NCBI GenBank assembly: GCA_903834135.1
Contig: CAILHZ010000016.1
Span: 397,001-461,000, forward strand
Direction of reading: 5' to 3'
Source: an uncultured Opitutia bacterium
GTDB taxonomy: Bacteria; Verrucomicrobiota; Verrucomicrobiia; Opitutales; Opitutaceae
Length of the DNA: 64,000 bases
The notes below the pieces were generated by a model. That model did no database searches. It worked only from the letters and a program-made list of their open reading frames with translations, and was not told the DNA's origin. Shown here in pieces: positions 1 to 12,094 of this stretch (positions within the stretch are counted from its first letter, which is position 1; every line of letters begins with the position of its first letter). The position numbers were made by a program, and so were the translations under genes.

Positions 1-97
1 AGGTAGCTCTATACCAGGCATTGGTGGAATATTTGATTTAAGTGACAGCATTCTGCTGGCGGCACCCGTCGGTTTCTTTCTGTTGGGTATTAAGTAA
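1..97 (+). CDS. cdsA: Phosphatidate cytidylyltransferase, C-terminal fragment (5' truncated by window edge)
   Basis: Frame 2 reads GSSIPGIGGIFDLSDSILLAAPVGFFLLGIK*, resembling the CdsA C-terminal signature (PGxGGxxDxxDSxxxxAPV); lies upstream of ispC as in many genomes. Confidence 0.8.
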   Translation, partial: GSSIPGIGGIFDLSDSILLAAPVGFFLLGIK

Positions 98-107
98 ATA
101 ATTCACC

Positions 108-1283
108 GTGAGCAGTTCATCACAACGTAAACGCGTCGTATTACTTGGTGCTACCGGCTCAATCGGTGAAAGCACACTGCGCGTCATCGCAGCGCATTCC
201 GACAAACTTCAACTTGTAGGCATTGCTGCACGCTCAAGTGTTGAAAGACTCGCGGAAATTGCCCTGGCCTTTAATGTTAAACATGTCGGCATTTTTGATC
301 ATCAGATTGCCTCGAGTGCTAAAACTTCAGGTGCCTTTAAGCCAGGGACAGAACTTGTCTCAGGCCTTTCAGGCTTAGTCCATTTGTCCCAACTGCCAGA
401 AGCAGATATTGTATTAGTTGCCGTAGTAGGCACTACTGGACTAGAGCCCGCACTTGCTGCTTTAGCTGCTGGCAAGCAGCTGGCACTAGCTAGTAAAGAA
501 ATCCTAGTTCTTGCAGGAAAATTCGTAATGCAGGCTGCTCGCAAATCAGGGGCGAAATTAATTCCTGTTGATAGTGAGCATAATGCCGTGTTCCAGTGTA
601 TTGAAGGACATGATGTGACTGCAATTAGTCGCGTATTTCTGACAGCAAGCGGAGGAGCTTTTAGAGATTGGCCCTTAGATCAGTTAAGTCGCGTAACACC
701 TGAAGATGCTTTAAAGCATCCTAATTGGACGATGGGTCCTAAAATTACAGTCGATTCAGCAACGCTTGCAAATAAAGGCTTGGAACTGATTGAGGCTCAG
801 TGCCTTTTTAACCTTAAAGCTGAGCAGTGTGAGGCTGTAATTCACCCTCAAAGTATCGTGCACTGTATTGTGGGTTTTAACGATGGATCGATGTTAGCTC
901 AGTTATGTCCTCCATCCATGACATTCCCAATCCAACATGCACTACTACACCCCGTAAGATCACCTGGCGTATCTGCTCCATTGGACTTGGGTAAATTAAT
1001 GTCTCTAGAATTTAGACCGATAGATCAGGCACGTTTTCCCATGCTAGGCCTTGCTCGGCATACCATGACTAGCGGGGGTATTACCCCTGCTATATTCAAT
1101 GCTGCTAATGAAATCGCCGTAGAAGCTTTTTTGGGCCATAAGATCCCTTTTCTTGCGATTTCTAAAGTCGTTGAACACACTCTTAGCTCAATTCAAAATT
1201 TCGAACCCACCACCCTTACCTCAGTCATCGAAGTCGATGCTGAAGCAAGACGTATAGCTCAGCTGCAAATCGCTAAACTCTGA
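108..1283 (+). CDS. ispC: 1-deoxy-D-xylulose 5-phosphate reductoisomerase (GTG start)
   Basis: N-term VLLGATGSIGESTLRVI NADPH motif, PVDSEHNAVFQ, NWTMGPKITVDSATLANKGLE, HPQSIVH. Confidence 0.97.
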   Translation: MSSSSQRKRVVLLGATGSIGESTLRVIAAHSDKLQLVGIAARSSVERLAEIALAFNVKHVGIFDHQIASSAKTSGAFKPGTELVSGLSGLVHLSQLPEADIVLVAVVGTTGLEPALAALAAGKQLALASKEILVLAGKFVMQAARKSGAKLIPVDSEHNAVFQCIEGHDVTAISRVFLTASGGAFRDWPLDQLSRVTPEDALKHPNWTMGPKITVDSATLANKGLELIEAQCLFNLKAEQCEAVIHPQSIVHCIVGFNDGSMLAQLCPPSMTFPIQHALLHPVRSPGVSAPLDLGKLMSLEFRPIDQARFPMLGLARHTMTSGGITPAIFNAANEIAVEAFLGHKIPFLAISKVVEHTLSSIQNFEPTTLTSVIEVDAEARRIAQLQIAKL

Positions 1284-1291
1284 ACTCTCTC

Positions 1292-2707
1292 ATGGCTACT
1301 GTATTAATTCATTCCCTTTTTTCGCACGTCTGGTCCATATTCTTAGTAATACTCTTTTTTGAAGGATCCGTATTTGTACACGAGCTAGGGCATTTCTTGG
1401 CAGCACGTAAATGCGGAGTTAAAGTCGAGCGCTTTGCAATTGGGTTTGGACCCGCAATTTGGTCTTTCACTGGTAAAGATGGAGTTCTTTATAGTATTTG
1501 TTGGATACCCTTAGGAGGCTATGTACTACTGCCACAACTGGCAGATCTTTCTGAAATTGAAGGTGAAAGTTCCGTAGATGTAACAAAACTACCTCCTGTT
1601 TCGTATGGCTCTAAGATGTTGATTTTTGTTGCAGGCGCTACCTTCAATATCCTTTTTGCGTATCTACTCGCATGTGTGCTATGGGCAATCGGAACTCCGG
1701 AAAGCAAAGAAACAGCTACCACAGAAATTGGTTTCATTATTCCAAAGATTGAAGTCTCAGCAGGTGTTAGTGTTCCAAGTCCTGCTCTAGTAGGAGGACT
1801 GCAAGTCGGTGATATTATCACTCAGATAGATAACGATCCCGTGAGCGACTGGAACCAAGTAAGGCAGGATATAACAATGAGTAGCGGACGTGACCAAGCA
1901 GGTCATCCTGAAACCACATTTACCGTAAAACGTAATAATGAAATCAAAACTATTGTGATTCTTCCGCTACTAGCGACAGAGGATAAACTCCGTCAGGTAG
2001 GTATTGGCCCTGCTTTTGATCTTATTGTTTACAGTATCATTGCTGGATCGCTTGCAGAAAAGTGCGGCATCAAAGTTAAGGATCAACTAGTCAGTATAGA
2101 TGGCGTTCCTCTGCGTAGTAATGTCACATTAGGAACATACCTAGAAAATCATCAAAAACAATCTCTTGTTCTAGGCGTCAAGCGCGGCTCAGACATTATT
2201 TCATTATCTATACCTGCTCTTGCTACACTAAAGCCAGACGCAGACTTTGGCCTAGCCTTTGATCCTGGCGTAAAAATTATTCACTACTCGCCTTTTGCAT
2301 TAGTACGCGATCAGTTCATAAATTCTTTCCACACCTTATCGAGTCTAGTAAATCCTCACTCTGATATTGGATTATCCAAACTCTCTGGTCCGATCGGTAT
2401 AATCACTATGCTTAATCGTGCAGCTGAAGTTGGCCTTACCTCGATTATGATGCTAACAGTTATGATTAACGTGAGTTTGGCTGTATTAAATCTAATGCCA
2501 GTTCCAGTACTTGATGGTGGCCAAATGTTATTTGCTACGATTGGAAAATTACGAGGTAAAGCACTACCCACCGAATTAGTAATCAAGATGCAGAGTGCTT
2601 TTTTGATTCTTATTCTTTGCATGGTCCTTTATGTAAGCTTTTTTGACGTACGCCGTATAGCCCGCGACGTACAACACTCGCATGTAGAGGCTCCTAAATC
2701 GAAGTGA
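1292..2707 (+). CDS. rseP: Site-2 intramembrane zinc protease RseP with PDZ domains
   Basis: HELGHFLAAR (HExxH), PDZ-like segments, NLMPVPVLDGG motif. Confidence 0.94.
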   Translation: MATVLIHSLFSHVWSIFLVILFFEGSVFVHELGHFLAARKCGVKVERFAIGFGPAIWSFTGKDGVLYSICWIPLGGYVLLPQLADLSEIEGESSVDVTKLPPVSYGSKMLIFVAGATFNILFAYLLACVLWAIGTPESKETATTEIGFIIPKIEVSAGVSVPSPALVGGLQVGDIITQIDNDPVSDWNQVRQDITMSSGRDQAGHPETTFTVKRNNEIKTIVILPLLATEDKLRQVGIGPAFDLIVYSIIAGSLAEKCGIKVKDQLVSIDGVPLRSNVTLGTYLENHQKQSLVLGVKRGSDIISLSIPALATLKPDADFGLAFDPGVKIIHYSPFALVRDQFINSFHTLSSLVNPHSDIGLSKLSGPIGIITMLNRAAEVGLTSIMMLTVMINVSLAVLNLMPVPVLDGGQMLFATIGKLRGKALPTELVIKMQSAFLILILCMVLYVSFFDVRRIARDVQHSHVEAPKSK

Positions 2708-4743
2708 GTTACTGCACATCTCGTTTTCACTCCATACGACGTTCCACAGTAGTGGTTAATGTCGGTTCTGTTGCTGTTGGTGGATCTAATCCAATCAGGA
2801 TTCAGTCCATGACAACAAGTGACACACAAGATATCGCTGCAACGGTCAAACAATCGGTCGCACTCGCAGAAGTAGGATGTGAAATAATCCGCATCACTGC
2901 TCCGAATGTCGCAGCAGCAAAATGTCTGAAGGATATTCGATTAGAACTCTCTAAAGCCGGATTTGCTGACATCCCTCTCGTGGCTGACATTCACTTTCTT
3001 CCGTCAGCAGCAATGGAAGCAGTCGAGCACGTTGAAAAAATACGCGTAAATCCAGGAAATTACGCCGATAAAAAAAAATTCAACCAACGTGAATACACCG
3101 ACTCAGATTATAACGATGAGCTTTCAAGACTTCACGAAGCCTTTTCTCCGCTAGTAAAACGCTGCAAAGCGCTTGGTCGCTCGATGCGAATTGGTACAAA
3201 TCATGGCTCCCTAAGTGATCGTATCATGAATCGTTATGGGGATACACCATTAGGTATGGTGGAGAGCGCCTTAGAATTTCTAAGAATAGCAGAATCTCAT
3301 AGTTACCGATCGATCATCTTATCGATGAAAGCCTCGAATCCAAAAGTGATGATTGAGGCCTACAGGCTACTCGTGGAGCGTATGCAAGAAGAAGCCATGC
3401 ACTACCCGCTACACTTAGGTGTAACTGAAGCAGGAGACGGTGAAGATGGCCGCATCAAAGGCTCGATTGGTATTGGTTCACTTCTTCTTGATGGCTTAGG
3501 TGACACCCTACGTGTCTCCCTCACTGAGGACAGTATCTATGAAGTTCCTGTTGCACGGGCCATTGCGGATAAAGCACTGCACCTTTGGTCAAAGGTAATG
3601 CCGGCTGCAGTAAACGTTCCTGCACGAGATAGCGTTGATCCCTTCCATTTTACCAAACGAGAAATTAAGCCTATCACTTTAAGCCAGGGATGTGCAGTAA
3701 GTACGGAGCAGCCCCCGCGCGTTATCGTCAGCGTTAAACCAGAAGATGCAGGTCGTTTATCTGAAGTATTTAAATCGATCCGTATTGCAGATACGCCTGT
3801 AGAAGGTCTGCTTTTCAAAGTTAAAAGTGCTGCAGAAATTTTAGCTATTGAAAATCACCTTTCATCAGCATCACAGGCACACAAGCCTAGCCTGGCTCTT
3901 TTTGAAATTCCGGCATCTATTACTTTAACAGATTTAAAGACTGTCTTTGCGCAAACGAATAAGTCTTTCAGATCCGGAATAGTGCGTTGCTTTAAAAGCG
4001 AGGAAAGTATTCTGCTAAAAGATTTCACTGCATTTACTGCTAGAAATAACCTGATTCTTGCCTGCGACATTAATCCAGAATCAGCTGCATCTCTTGCGAA
4101 CGCGCTAAGGGAAGTAAGTAATCCTGATTTAATACTAACATTTTCAGGCGGTATTTCATCGCTACATGCACATGCACCAGGCGCTTATCGCTCATTAATT
4201 GAGTCCTTTAAATCCATGGGTTTAAAGTCACCTGTATGGATCCGTAATACAGAATCAAACGCTATCGTTAGCCAAACCAGTTTTCTTTCTAAACTCATTG
4301 AGGCGAGTTTTCTTAGCGGATCGCTTATGTGCGACGGATTAGGGGATCTAATCAGTGTTGAAACTGAACAAGATCCAGAACGATCACTTAAACTGTGCTA
4401 CAACCTACTTCAGGGGGCTGGTGCCCGGGTATCAAAAACCGAGTTCGTTGCATGCCCAAGCTGCGGCAGGACTCTATTTGACCTGCAAACCACCACACAA
4501 AGGATTCGCGCACAGACCGGCCACCTCAAAGGCGTCAAAATCGCCATCATGGGCTGTATAGTAAATGGTCCGGGAGAAATGGCGGATGCAGATTTTGGCT
4601 ACGTAGGAGGAGCTCCCGCTAAAATTAACCTTTATGTGGGCAAAAACTGTGTGCAGTACAACATTCCTCAGGCAGAAGCAGATCAAAGATTAATTGCACT
4701 TATAAAAGAGCACGGGAAATGGGTTGAACCACCAATAGATTAA
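2704..4743 (+). CDS. ispG: 4-hydroxy-3-methylbut-2-enyl diphosphate synthase, long form with internal insertion domain
   Basis: GSNPIRIQSMTTSDTQD N-term; C-term CPSCGRTLFDLQ and GCIVNGPGEMADADFGYVGG; 679 aa, much longer than the short form. GTG start overlaps the rseP stop. Confidence 0.95.
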   Translation: MSYCTSRFHSIRRSTVVVNVGSVAVGGSNPIRIQSMTTSDTQDIAATVKQSVALAEVGCEIIRITAPNVAAAKCLKDIRLELSKAGFADIPLVADIHFLPSAAMEAVEHVEKIRVNPGNYADKKKFNQREYTDSDYNDELSRLHEAFSPLVKRCKALGRSMRIGTNHGSLSDRIMNRYGDTPLGMVESALEFLRIAESHSYRSIILSMKASNPKVMIEAYRLLVERMQEEAMHYPLHLGVTEAGDGEDGRIKGSIGIGSLLLDGLGDTLRVSLTEDSIYEVPVARAIADKALHLWSKVMPAAVNVPARDSVDPFHFTKREIKPITLSQGCAVSTEQPPRVIVSVKPEDAGRLSEVFKSIRIADTPVEGLLFKVKSAAEILAIENHLSSASQAHKPSLALFEIPASITLTDLKTVFAQTNKSFRSGIVRCFKSEESILLKDFTAFTARNNLILACDINPESAASLANALREVSNPDLILTFSGGISSLHAHAPGAYRSLIESFKSMGLKSPVWIRNTESNAIVSQTSFLSKLIEASFLSGSLMCDGLGDLISVETEQDPERSLKLCYNLLQGAGARVSKTEFVACPSCGRTLFDLQTTTQRIRAQTGHLKGVKIAIMGCIVNGPGEMADADFGYVGGAPAKINLYVGKNCVQYNIPQAEADQRLIALIKEHGKWVEPPID

Positions 4744-5258
4744 GTACCGCATATCTTGCTTTACGTATTCATAAAAGATACGGCGTAACATTTTTGTAAC
4801 AATTAGGTTACCAGCAAAGTGGCTTCCAGAGCCTATTTATGAAAATTGTATTATTTATATAAATACATATATTGTATTTATATTTAGGCCTTAGACTTTT
4901 TGTCATTCTTGCAACGAAAAACGCATAAAACTTATCCCCAAACCAATTGTGAATAACTTGTCTAAAACTTCATCTTGAAAGCTCTTTTTGTTTCGTTGTT
5001 AGTGCTACCTTGTTCAGTGAGTTTGTACCCGCTTGAGTGTTCTTTCCCATGTCTATTTTGACCCTTAGAAGTGAGTCCCTGTGGTTTTACTATAAACACA
5101 TCTTCATCAACTACTTATACGAATTTATACTTACCCCTTATACACTGATGAACGATTTTCCCTTTACCACGGCAGCTGGAGCTACAGAGTGTCAGGCCCG
5201 ACATGACGATTGCGCTTTCAACGACCCAGTGTGAATAAATCCAGTAACTAGCCAAAAA
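4744..5258. other. oriC: Candidate chromosomal replication origin / dnaA regulatory region
   Basis: Intergenic region upstream of dnaA with DnaA-box matches to TTATNCACA: TGTGAATAA (rc TTATTCACA) at 4948-4956 and 5230-5238; one-mismatch boxes TTATCCCCA 4932-4940 and TTATACACT 5138-5146; very AT-rich block about 4838-4890. Confidence 0.65.
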
Positions 5259-6653
5259 ATGTCGTCTTTGTCCCTAACTCCCAATCTTTGGGAAACAGTA
5301 AAATGTGACTTCAAGTCCCTGTTTCCAGAAGATGTTTTCCAGATGTGGTTTGAACCACTTGTATGTCTGGAAACCACTGAAACCAGTATGGTTCTTGGAG
5401 TTCCTAATGATTTTGCAGCTATCTGGATCAGTGACAACTACTTAGACCTTATTGTTCAGCGCCTACGACTCAATGCAGGGCGGATGATCACCGTGAATCT
5501 TCGCAAGTTGGATGCCGATAACAGATCCGGTTCCCACGCTAAGACCCATAGCGCTGAAACCACGACTAGTTCCAGGATTAAGAGCCAGCCTACACGCCGA
5601 ACGACTCGCAGCGACGAACGTGGAGCTTCTACGGGCACCTTGGTGCCTCGCAATACTTTCGATACGTTCGTGGTAGGTGCCAATAACCAGATGGCTCACG
5701 CCGCAGCCCTTGCAGTTTCTCAATCCCCTGGCCAAGCATACAACCCACTATTTCTTTACGGAGATACCGGTTTGGGTAAAACCCACTTAATGCATGCCAT
5801 CGGGCACGCCATTTTAAGGAATAACCCTGAAGCACGTGTCGCTTATCTTTCGACTGAAAAGTTCACCAACGAATTCATTCAGGCGCTTCAGGAAAATAGC
5901 CTCACCAAATTTAGGCAAAAATATCGTCACGTTGATGTACTACTTATCGACGATATTCAGTTCCTCACAGGCAAAGAGCGTATCCAAGAAGAATTCTTCC
6001 ATACTTTTAACGACTTGTTTGAAGCTGGTAAACAAATCGTTCTTTCAAGCGATCGCAGAGCGAGCGAAATCCAAAAGCTTGAATCTCGCCTAGTCTCTCG
6101 TTTCGAGTGGGGTCTGCCAGCTGATATCCATGCTCCTGACTTTGAAACGCGTTTAGCTATTCTTCGCTCAAAAGCAGCAACGCTTCAATGCGATATACCG
6201 GATGCTGTACTCACCTTCATAGCGCAAAATGTCACCCGTAACATTCGTCGCCTCGAAGGAGCTTTGATTCGTGTCGCAAGTCATGCATCTCTTTTCAGCA
6301 AGACATTAGATGTCGAGGCTGCTGAACATCTTCTGCATGACATGCTCATCGAGCAGGCACAAACCATCCTTACAATTGAGACCGTACAAAAACGCGTCGC
6401 TGATCATTTTCAGATTCGTCATAGCGATATGACCAGTAAGCGCAGACCTAACAATATCGCGATCCCTAGACAAATCGCGATGTATCTATGTAGAACATTG
6501 ACCAAGCATTCCTTGCAAGAAATTGGGGATGCCTTTGGTGGACGAGATCATGGCACAGTCATTCACGCCTGTAAGGCAGTTGATAACATGATGGAACAAG
6601 ATGCTTCCATGCGTGGCAGTATCAATTTCTTAAAAGCTCAACTCTCGAAATAA
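5259..6653 (+). CDS. dnaA: Chromosomal replication initiator protein DnaA
   Basis: YNPLFLYGDTGLGKTHLMHAIG Walker A, VLLIDDIQFL Walker B, C-term GGRDHGTVIHACKAV. Confidence 0.98.
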   Translation: MSSLSLTPNLWETVKCDFKSLFPEDVFQMWFEPLVCLETTETSMVLGVPNDFAAIWISDNYLDLIVQRLRLNAGRMITVNLRKLDADNRSGSHAKTHSAETTTSSRIKSQPTRRTTRSDERGASTGTLVPRNTFDTFVVGANNQMAHAAALAVSQSPGQAYNPLFLYGDTGLGKTHLMHAIGHAILRNNPEARVAYLSTEKFTNEFIQALQENSLTKFRQKYRHVDVLLIDDIQFLTGKERIQEEFFHTFNDLFEAGKQIVLSSDRRASEIQKLESRLVSRFEWGLPADIHAPDFETRLAILRSKAATLQCDIPDAVLTFIAQNVTRNIRRLEGALIRVASHASLFSKTLDVEAAEHLLHDMLIEQAQTILTIETVQKRVADHFQIRHSDMTSKRRPNNIAIPRQIAMYLCRTLTKHSLQEIGDAFGGRDHGTVIHACKAVDNMMEQDASMRGSINFLKAQLSK

Positions 6654-6726
6654 TCAAGGTTGCTGGCAAAAGAGGCATTTTGACCTCTGGACAGCATAGC
6701 ATACGTATGCGTATAGTTAGAAGCGT

Positions 6727-7245
6727 ATGGCTTTGAATACTAAGCAAAAGCAACTCGTTACAACTTGGGTAGTCGCTGGCGATAGCCTTTCGGCGATCCA
6801 AAAGAAAATTATTGAGACTTTTAAAATCTCCATGACCTACATGGACGTGCGCTTTTTAGTCGATGATCTAAATTTAATGATCAAAGACGCTCCTGCAAAA
6901 AAGAGTACCGACTTAAGTCAACCAGTTACTAAGAGTGAATCGAGTGCAGAGGAAACCGTGGACGAAGCAGAGACTGCACTTGATCCTTTAGAGGATGATC
7001 AAAACGCAGCACCAGCGGCTATCGGAAACGCTATTGTTACCGTAGATAAAGTAACCCTCATTCCTGGAGCTATAGCAAGTGGTACAGTTGCTTTTAGTGA
7101 CGGAGTAACTGGCAAATGGATTATCGATAATCAAGGTCGCCCTGGGTTTACAGAAGTAAGCCAACCTGATTATCACCCTAAGCCAGAAGACGCACAAGCG
7201 TTCATGCGAGAACTTAGTGCAGCAATGCAGAGTCGCGGTTACTAA
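6727..7245 (+). CDS. Hypothetical protein (172 aa)
   Basis: Intact ORF between dnaA and ligA with plausible upstream signals; acidic/low-complexity middle segment; no family recognised. Confidence 0.75.
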   Translation: MALNTKQKQLVTTWVVAGDSLSAIQKKIIETFKISMTYMDVRFLVDDLNLMIKDAPAKKSTDLSQPVTKSESSAEETVDEAETALDPLEDDQNAAPAAIGNAIVTVDKVTLIPGAIASGTVAFSDGVTGKWIIDNQGRPGFTEVSQPDYHPKPEDAQAFMRELSAAMQSRGY

Positions 7246-7252
7246 CTAATAC

Positions 7253-9965
<2,713 letters not shown>

Positions 9966-9967
9966 GA

Positions 9968-10936
9968 TTAATAATAACGTTTTAAGTCCATCCCCTTATA
10001 AAGACTAGCTACTTGTCTTTCGTATCCGTTAAACATAAGTGTCGACTGTCTTCCATTAAACACGCCTCCACCAATTACGCGCTCACTACCTTGAGACCAA
10101 CGAGGATGATCAACCTTTGGATTTACATTAGCATAAAAGCCGTACTCCTCTGATCTAATTCTTTGCCACGTATTGAGTGGGGCTTCCTGAGTAAATTCAA
10201 TAAGAACAATAGATTTAGCACCTTTAAAACCATACTTCCATGGAGTAACCAAACGAAGTGGTGCACCGTTTTGATTAGGCAAAGGTTTTCCAAAAACACC
10301 GGTAGCCATAAAAGCTAATTCATTTTGTGCTTCATCTAAGCGCAGACCTTCGATGTACGGCCATCCGAAATTTGAATCTTGTTGACCTACGGCATTCTTT
10401 GAATCCTCAAAAGAAGTAAACGTAATATATTTTGCATCCGCTGTAGGTTCAGCAAGAGCAATTAATTTACTCAGTTGAAAGCCGTCCCAGGGAATCACCA
10501 TTGACCACGCTTCGACACAGCGATGTCGATAAACACGTTGTTCAATGCCGCCCACTTTTCTTACAAGCGCATTAACATCAAACTTTCCCGTATTTCTAGC
10601 AAGGCCGCGGATTTCAACAGTCCAAGGATCAGTCTTCCATCCCTGATTGGAATTAGTAACGGGATCTCCCTTATCCATTCCAAATTCATAGAAGTTATTA
10701 TAACTGGTAACATAATTAAACGGAGTAACCTTAAGCTCCTTACCTGAATAATTTGGATTTAGTTTTGACGGAAAACCTTCAGTTGCTGCACTGCTTTGAT
10801 TAGGTAATAGTAAAGCGCCCGCTGCACCAAACCCTAGCGTTTTAATAAAATCTCTACGCGTGCGAGATCGATATTCTTTTTCTGGCGTCACCAAAGATTC
10901 TGAAAGCTGCCAGTTTTTATTAAATTTAAGATTCAT
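9968..10936 (-). CDS. msrP: Protein-methionine-sulfoxide reductase catalytic subunit MsrP (Tat substrate)
   Basis: Twin-arginine RTRRDFIKTLGFGAAGALLLP; RHRCVEAWSMVIPWDGF molybdopterin Cys region. Confidence 0.93.
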   Translation of the reverse strand: MNLKFNKNWQLSESLVTPEKEYRSRTRRDFIKTLGFGAAGALLLPNQSSAATEGFPSKLNPNYSGKELKVTPFNYVTSYNNFYEFGMDKGDPVTNSNQGWKTDPWTVEIRGLARNTGKFDVNALVRKVGGIEQRVYRHRCVEAWSMVIPWDGFQLSKLIALAEPTADAKYITFTSFEDSKNAVGQQDSNFGWPYIEGLRLDEAQNELAFMATGVFGKPLPNQNGAPLRLVTPWKYGFKGAKSIVLIEFTQEAPLNTWQRIRSEEYGFYANVNPKVDHPRWSQGSERVIGGGVFNGRQSTLMFNGYERQVASLYKGMDLKRYY

Positions 10937-11041
10937 ATTTAAGAGTATGCTAATTGAGTGAATATTAGGAAGCTAGTAAAGTTTAAGCTTAAACTCTTGC
11001 ATAGCACCAGCCTCTAAGTTTTATTGGTCCTCTTGTATGTT

Positions 11042-11118
11042 CGGGCCGTAGCTTAGCCTGGTAGAGCGCTTGCATGGGGTGCAAGAGGTCGGGAGTTCGA
11101 ATCTCCCCGGCCCGACCA
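11042..11118 (+). tRNA. tRNA-Pro(GGG), CCA encoded
   Basis: Hand fold: acceptor CGGGCCG/CGGCCCG, D arm GCTT/GAGC, anticodon arm CTTGC-ATGGGGT-GCAAG (anticodon GGG), T arm GGGAG-TTCGAAT-CTCCC, 3' ACCA. Confidence 0.96.
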
Positions 11119-11194
11119 ATAACTTAACTAACAACGAGTTAGTGAGAACTAGAAGAAAGAGTGGAATAACCTTTAGGAGTGATTAAGACTCAAA

Positions 11195-12094
11195 TTGCCT
11201 CATCCTAAAGAAGACGTGAAAGCCAAAGTGAGCATAAATTCCTATAAACAAATAAATCACAAAATAGTGATTTATTTTTTCCTGTGTGCACTAACTACAC
11301 TTTGTGTTGATGCTAATACCATAAGAGTCGTATCCCAAACAGTGGGTAGTGATGAAATGCTCCTAGCCTTAGCAAGTCCTGATCAAATCGCTGCACTTAG
11401 CCCTTTAGCGAAAAATCCCGTTTTTTGTGCTCGATCAAATCAAGCAAGTCCCTACCCAATTATTTCTGCTAACGGGGATGCTGAATCAATCTTAAAGTTC
11501 AATCCAACGCTCGTTCTTTGCGCAGATTTTACTCGTCCTGAACTTATCTCACAGCTTAAGAAATCAAAGGTTAAAGTAATTATTTTTGATCATTATTCAA
11601 CAATCGATGAAGCATATGTTAATTTAAGAACTTTAGCTAAAGAACTGAATGAAGAGAAAAAAGCTGAGATGCTCATAAATGAAAGCCGAAGACGCATTAA
11701 TAGTCTTAAAACACTTCTTGCGAAATCTCCTGTTGTTAAAGTTCTCATGCCTTCAACTTTTGGTGTACTGGCTGGTCAGGATACAACATTTCAGGATTTA
11801 TGTGAACATACCGGAGCAGATAATGTTGCGAGCAGTTACGGCCACATAGTTGGCTTCCAAAAACAACCAAGTGAGGCAATGATATCATGGCCCATCGATT
11901 ATATCATCTTAGAGGGCTCTGATTATAATCAAGCACTTGCGACTATTCAAGGCCTACCCCCTTATAGCGTTATGCAAGCGGTTAAACAAAATAGAGTTGT
12001 TCTTATCCCTGGATGGATTGCTGGCTGTATTTCTATTGATCGAGTCAAAGGCTATGAAATTCTTGCTAAAGCGCTGCATCCTGAACTTTTTTGA
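11195..12094 (+). CDS. Periplasmic substrate-binding protein of BtuF/FepB-type ABC transporter
   Basis: Signal-peptide-like N-term then IRVVSQTVGSDEMLLAL...; followed by FecCD permease and ATPase genes. TTG start uncertain. Confidence 0.8.
   Translation: MPHPKEDVKAKVSINSYKQINHKIVIYFFLCALTTLCVDANTIRVVSQTVGSDEMLLALASPDQIAALSPLAKNPVFCARSNQASPYPIISANGDAESILKFNPTLVLCADFTRPELISQLKKSKVKVIIFDHYSTIDEAYVNLRTLAKELNEEKKAEMLINESRRRINSLKTLLAKSPVVKVLMPSTFGVLAGQDTTFQDLCEHTGADNVASSYGHIVGFQKQPSEAMISWPIDYIILEGSDYNQALATIQGLPPYSVMQAVKQNRVVLIPGWIAGCISIDRVKGYEILAKALHPELF

Noticed and set aside
302-544. Numerous antisense or overlapping ORFs in the track (e.g. 302-544, 1519-1821, 12624-13004, 46311-46571, 52947-53318)
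   Set aside because: They are shadows of well-supported genes on other frames, with no independent motifs.
2704-4743. IspG length as evidence of a novel fusion
   Set aside because: A long IspG form with an internal domain is established in plants and several bacterial phyla.
5037-5234. 65-aa ORF upstream of dnaA
   Set aside because: Lies within the candidate oriC/promoter region, has no recognisable domain, and is of a length expected by chance.
11042-11118. tRNA-Pro as an integration site for the T4SS-like island (ICE)
   Set aside because: The island starts 2.7 kb away behind an intact ABC transporter operon; no integrase seen, and no copy of the tRNA 3' end (CCCCGGCCCGACCA) noticed downstream of 23.3 kb by eye.
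11119-11194. Cobalamin riboswitch upstream of the BtuFCD-like operon
   Set aside because: Only 76 nt between tRNA and the annotated start, and no recognisable B12-box; substrate of the importer remains unknown.
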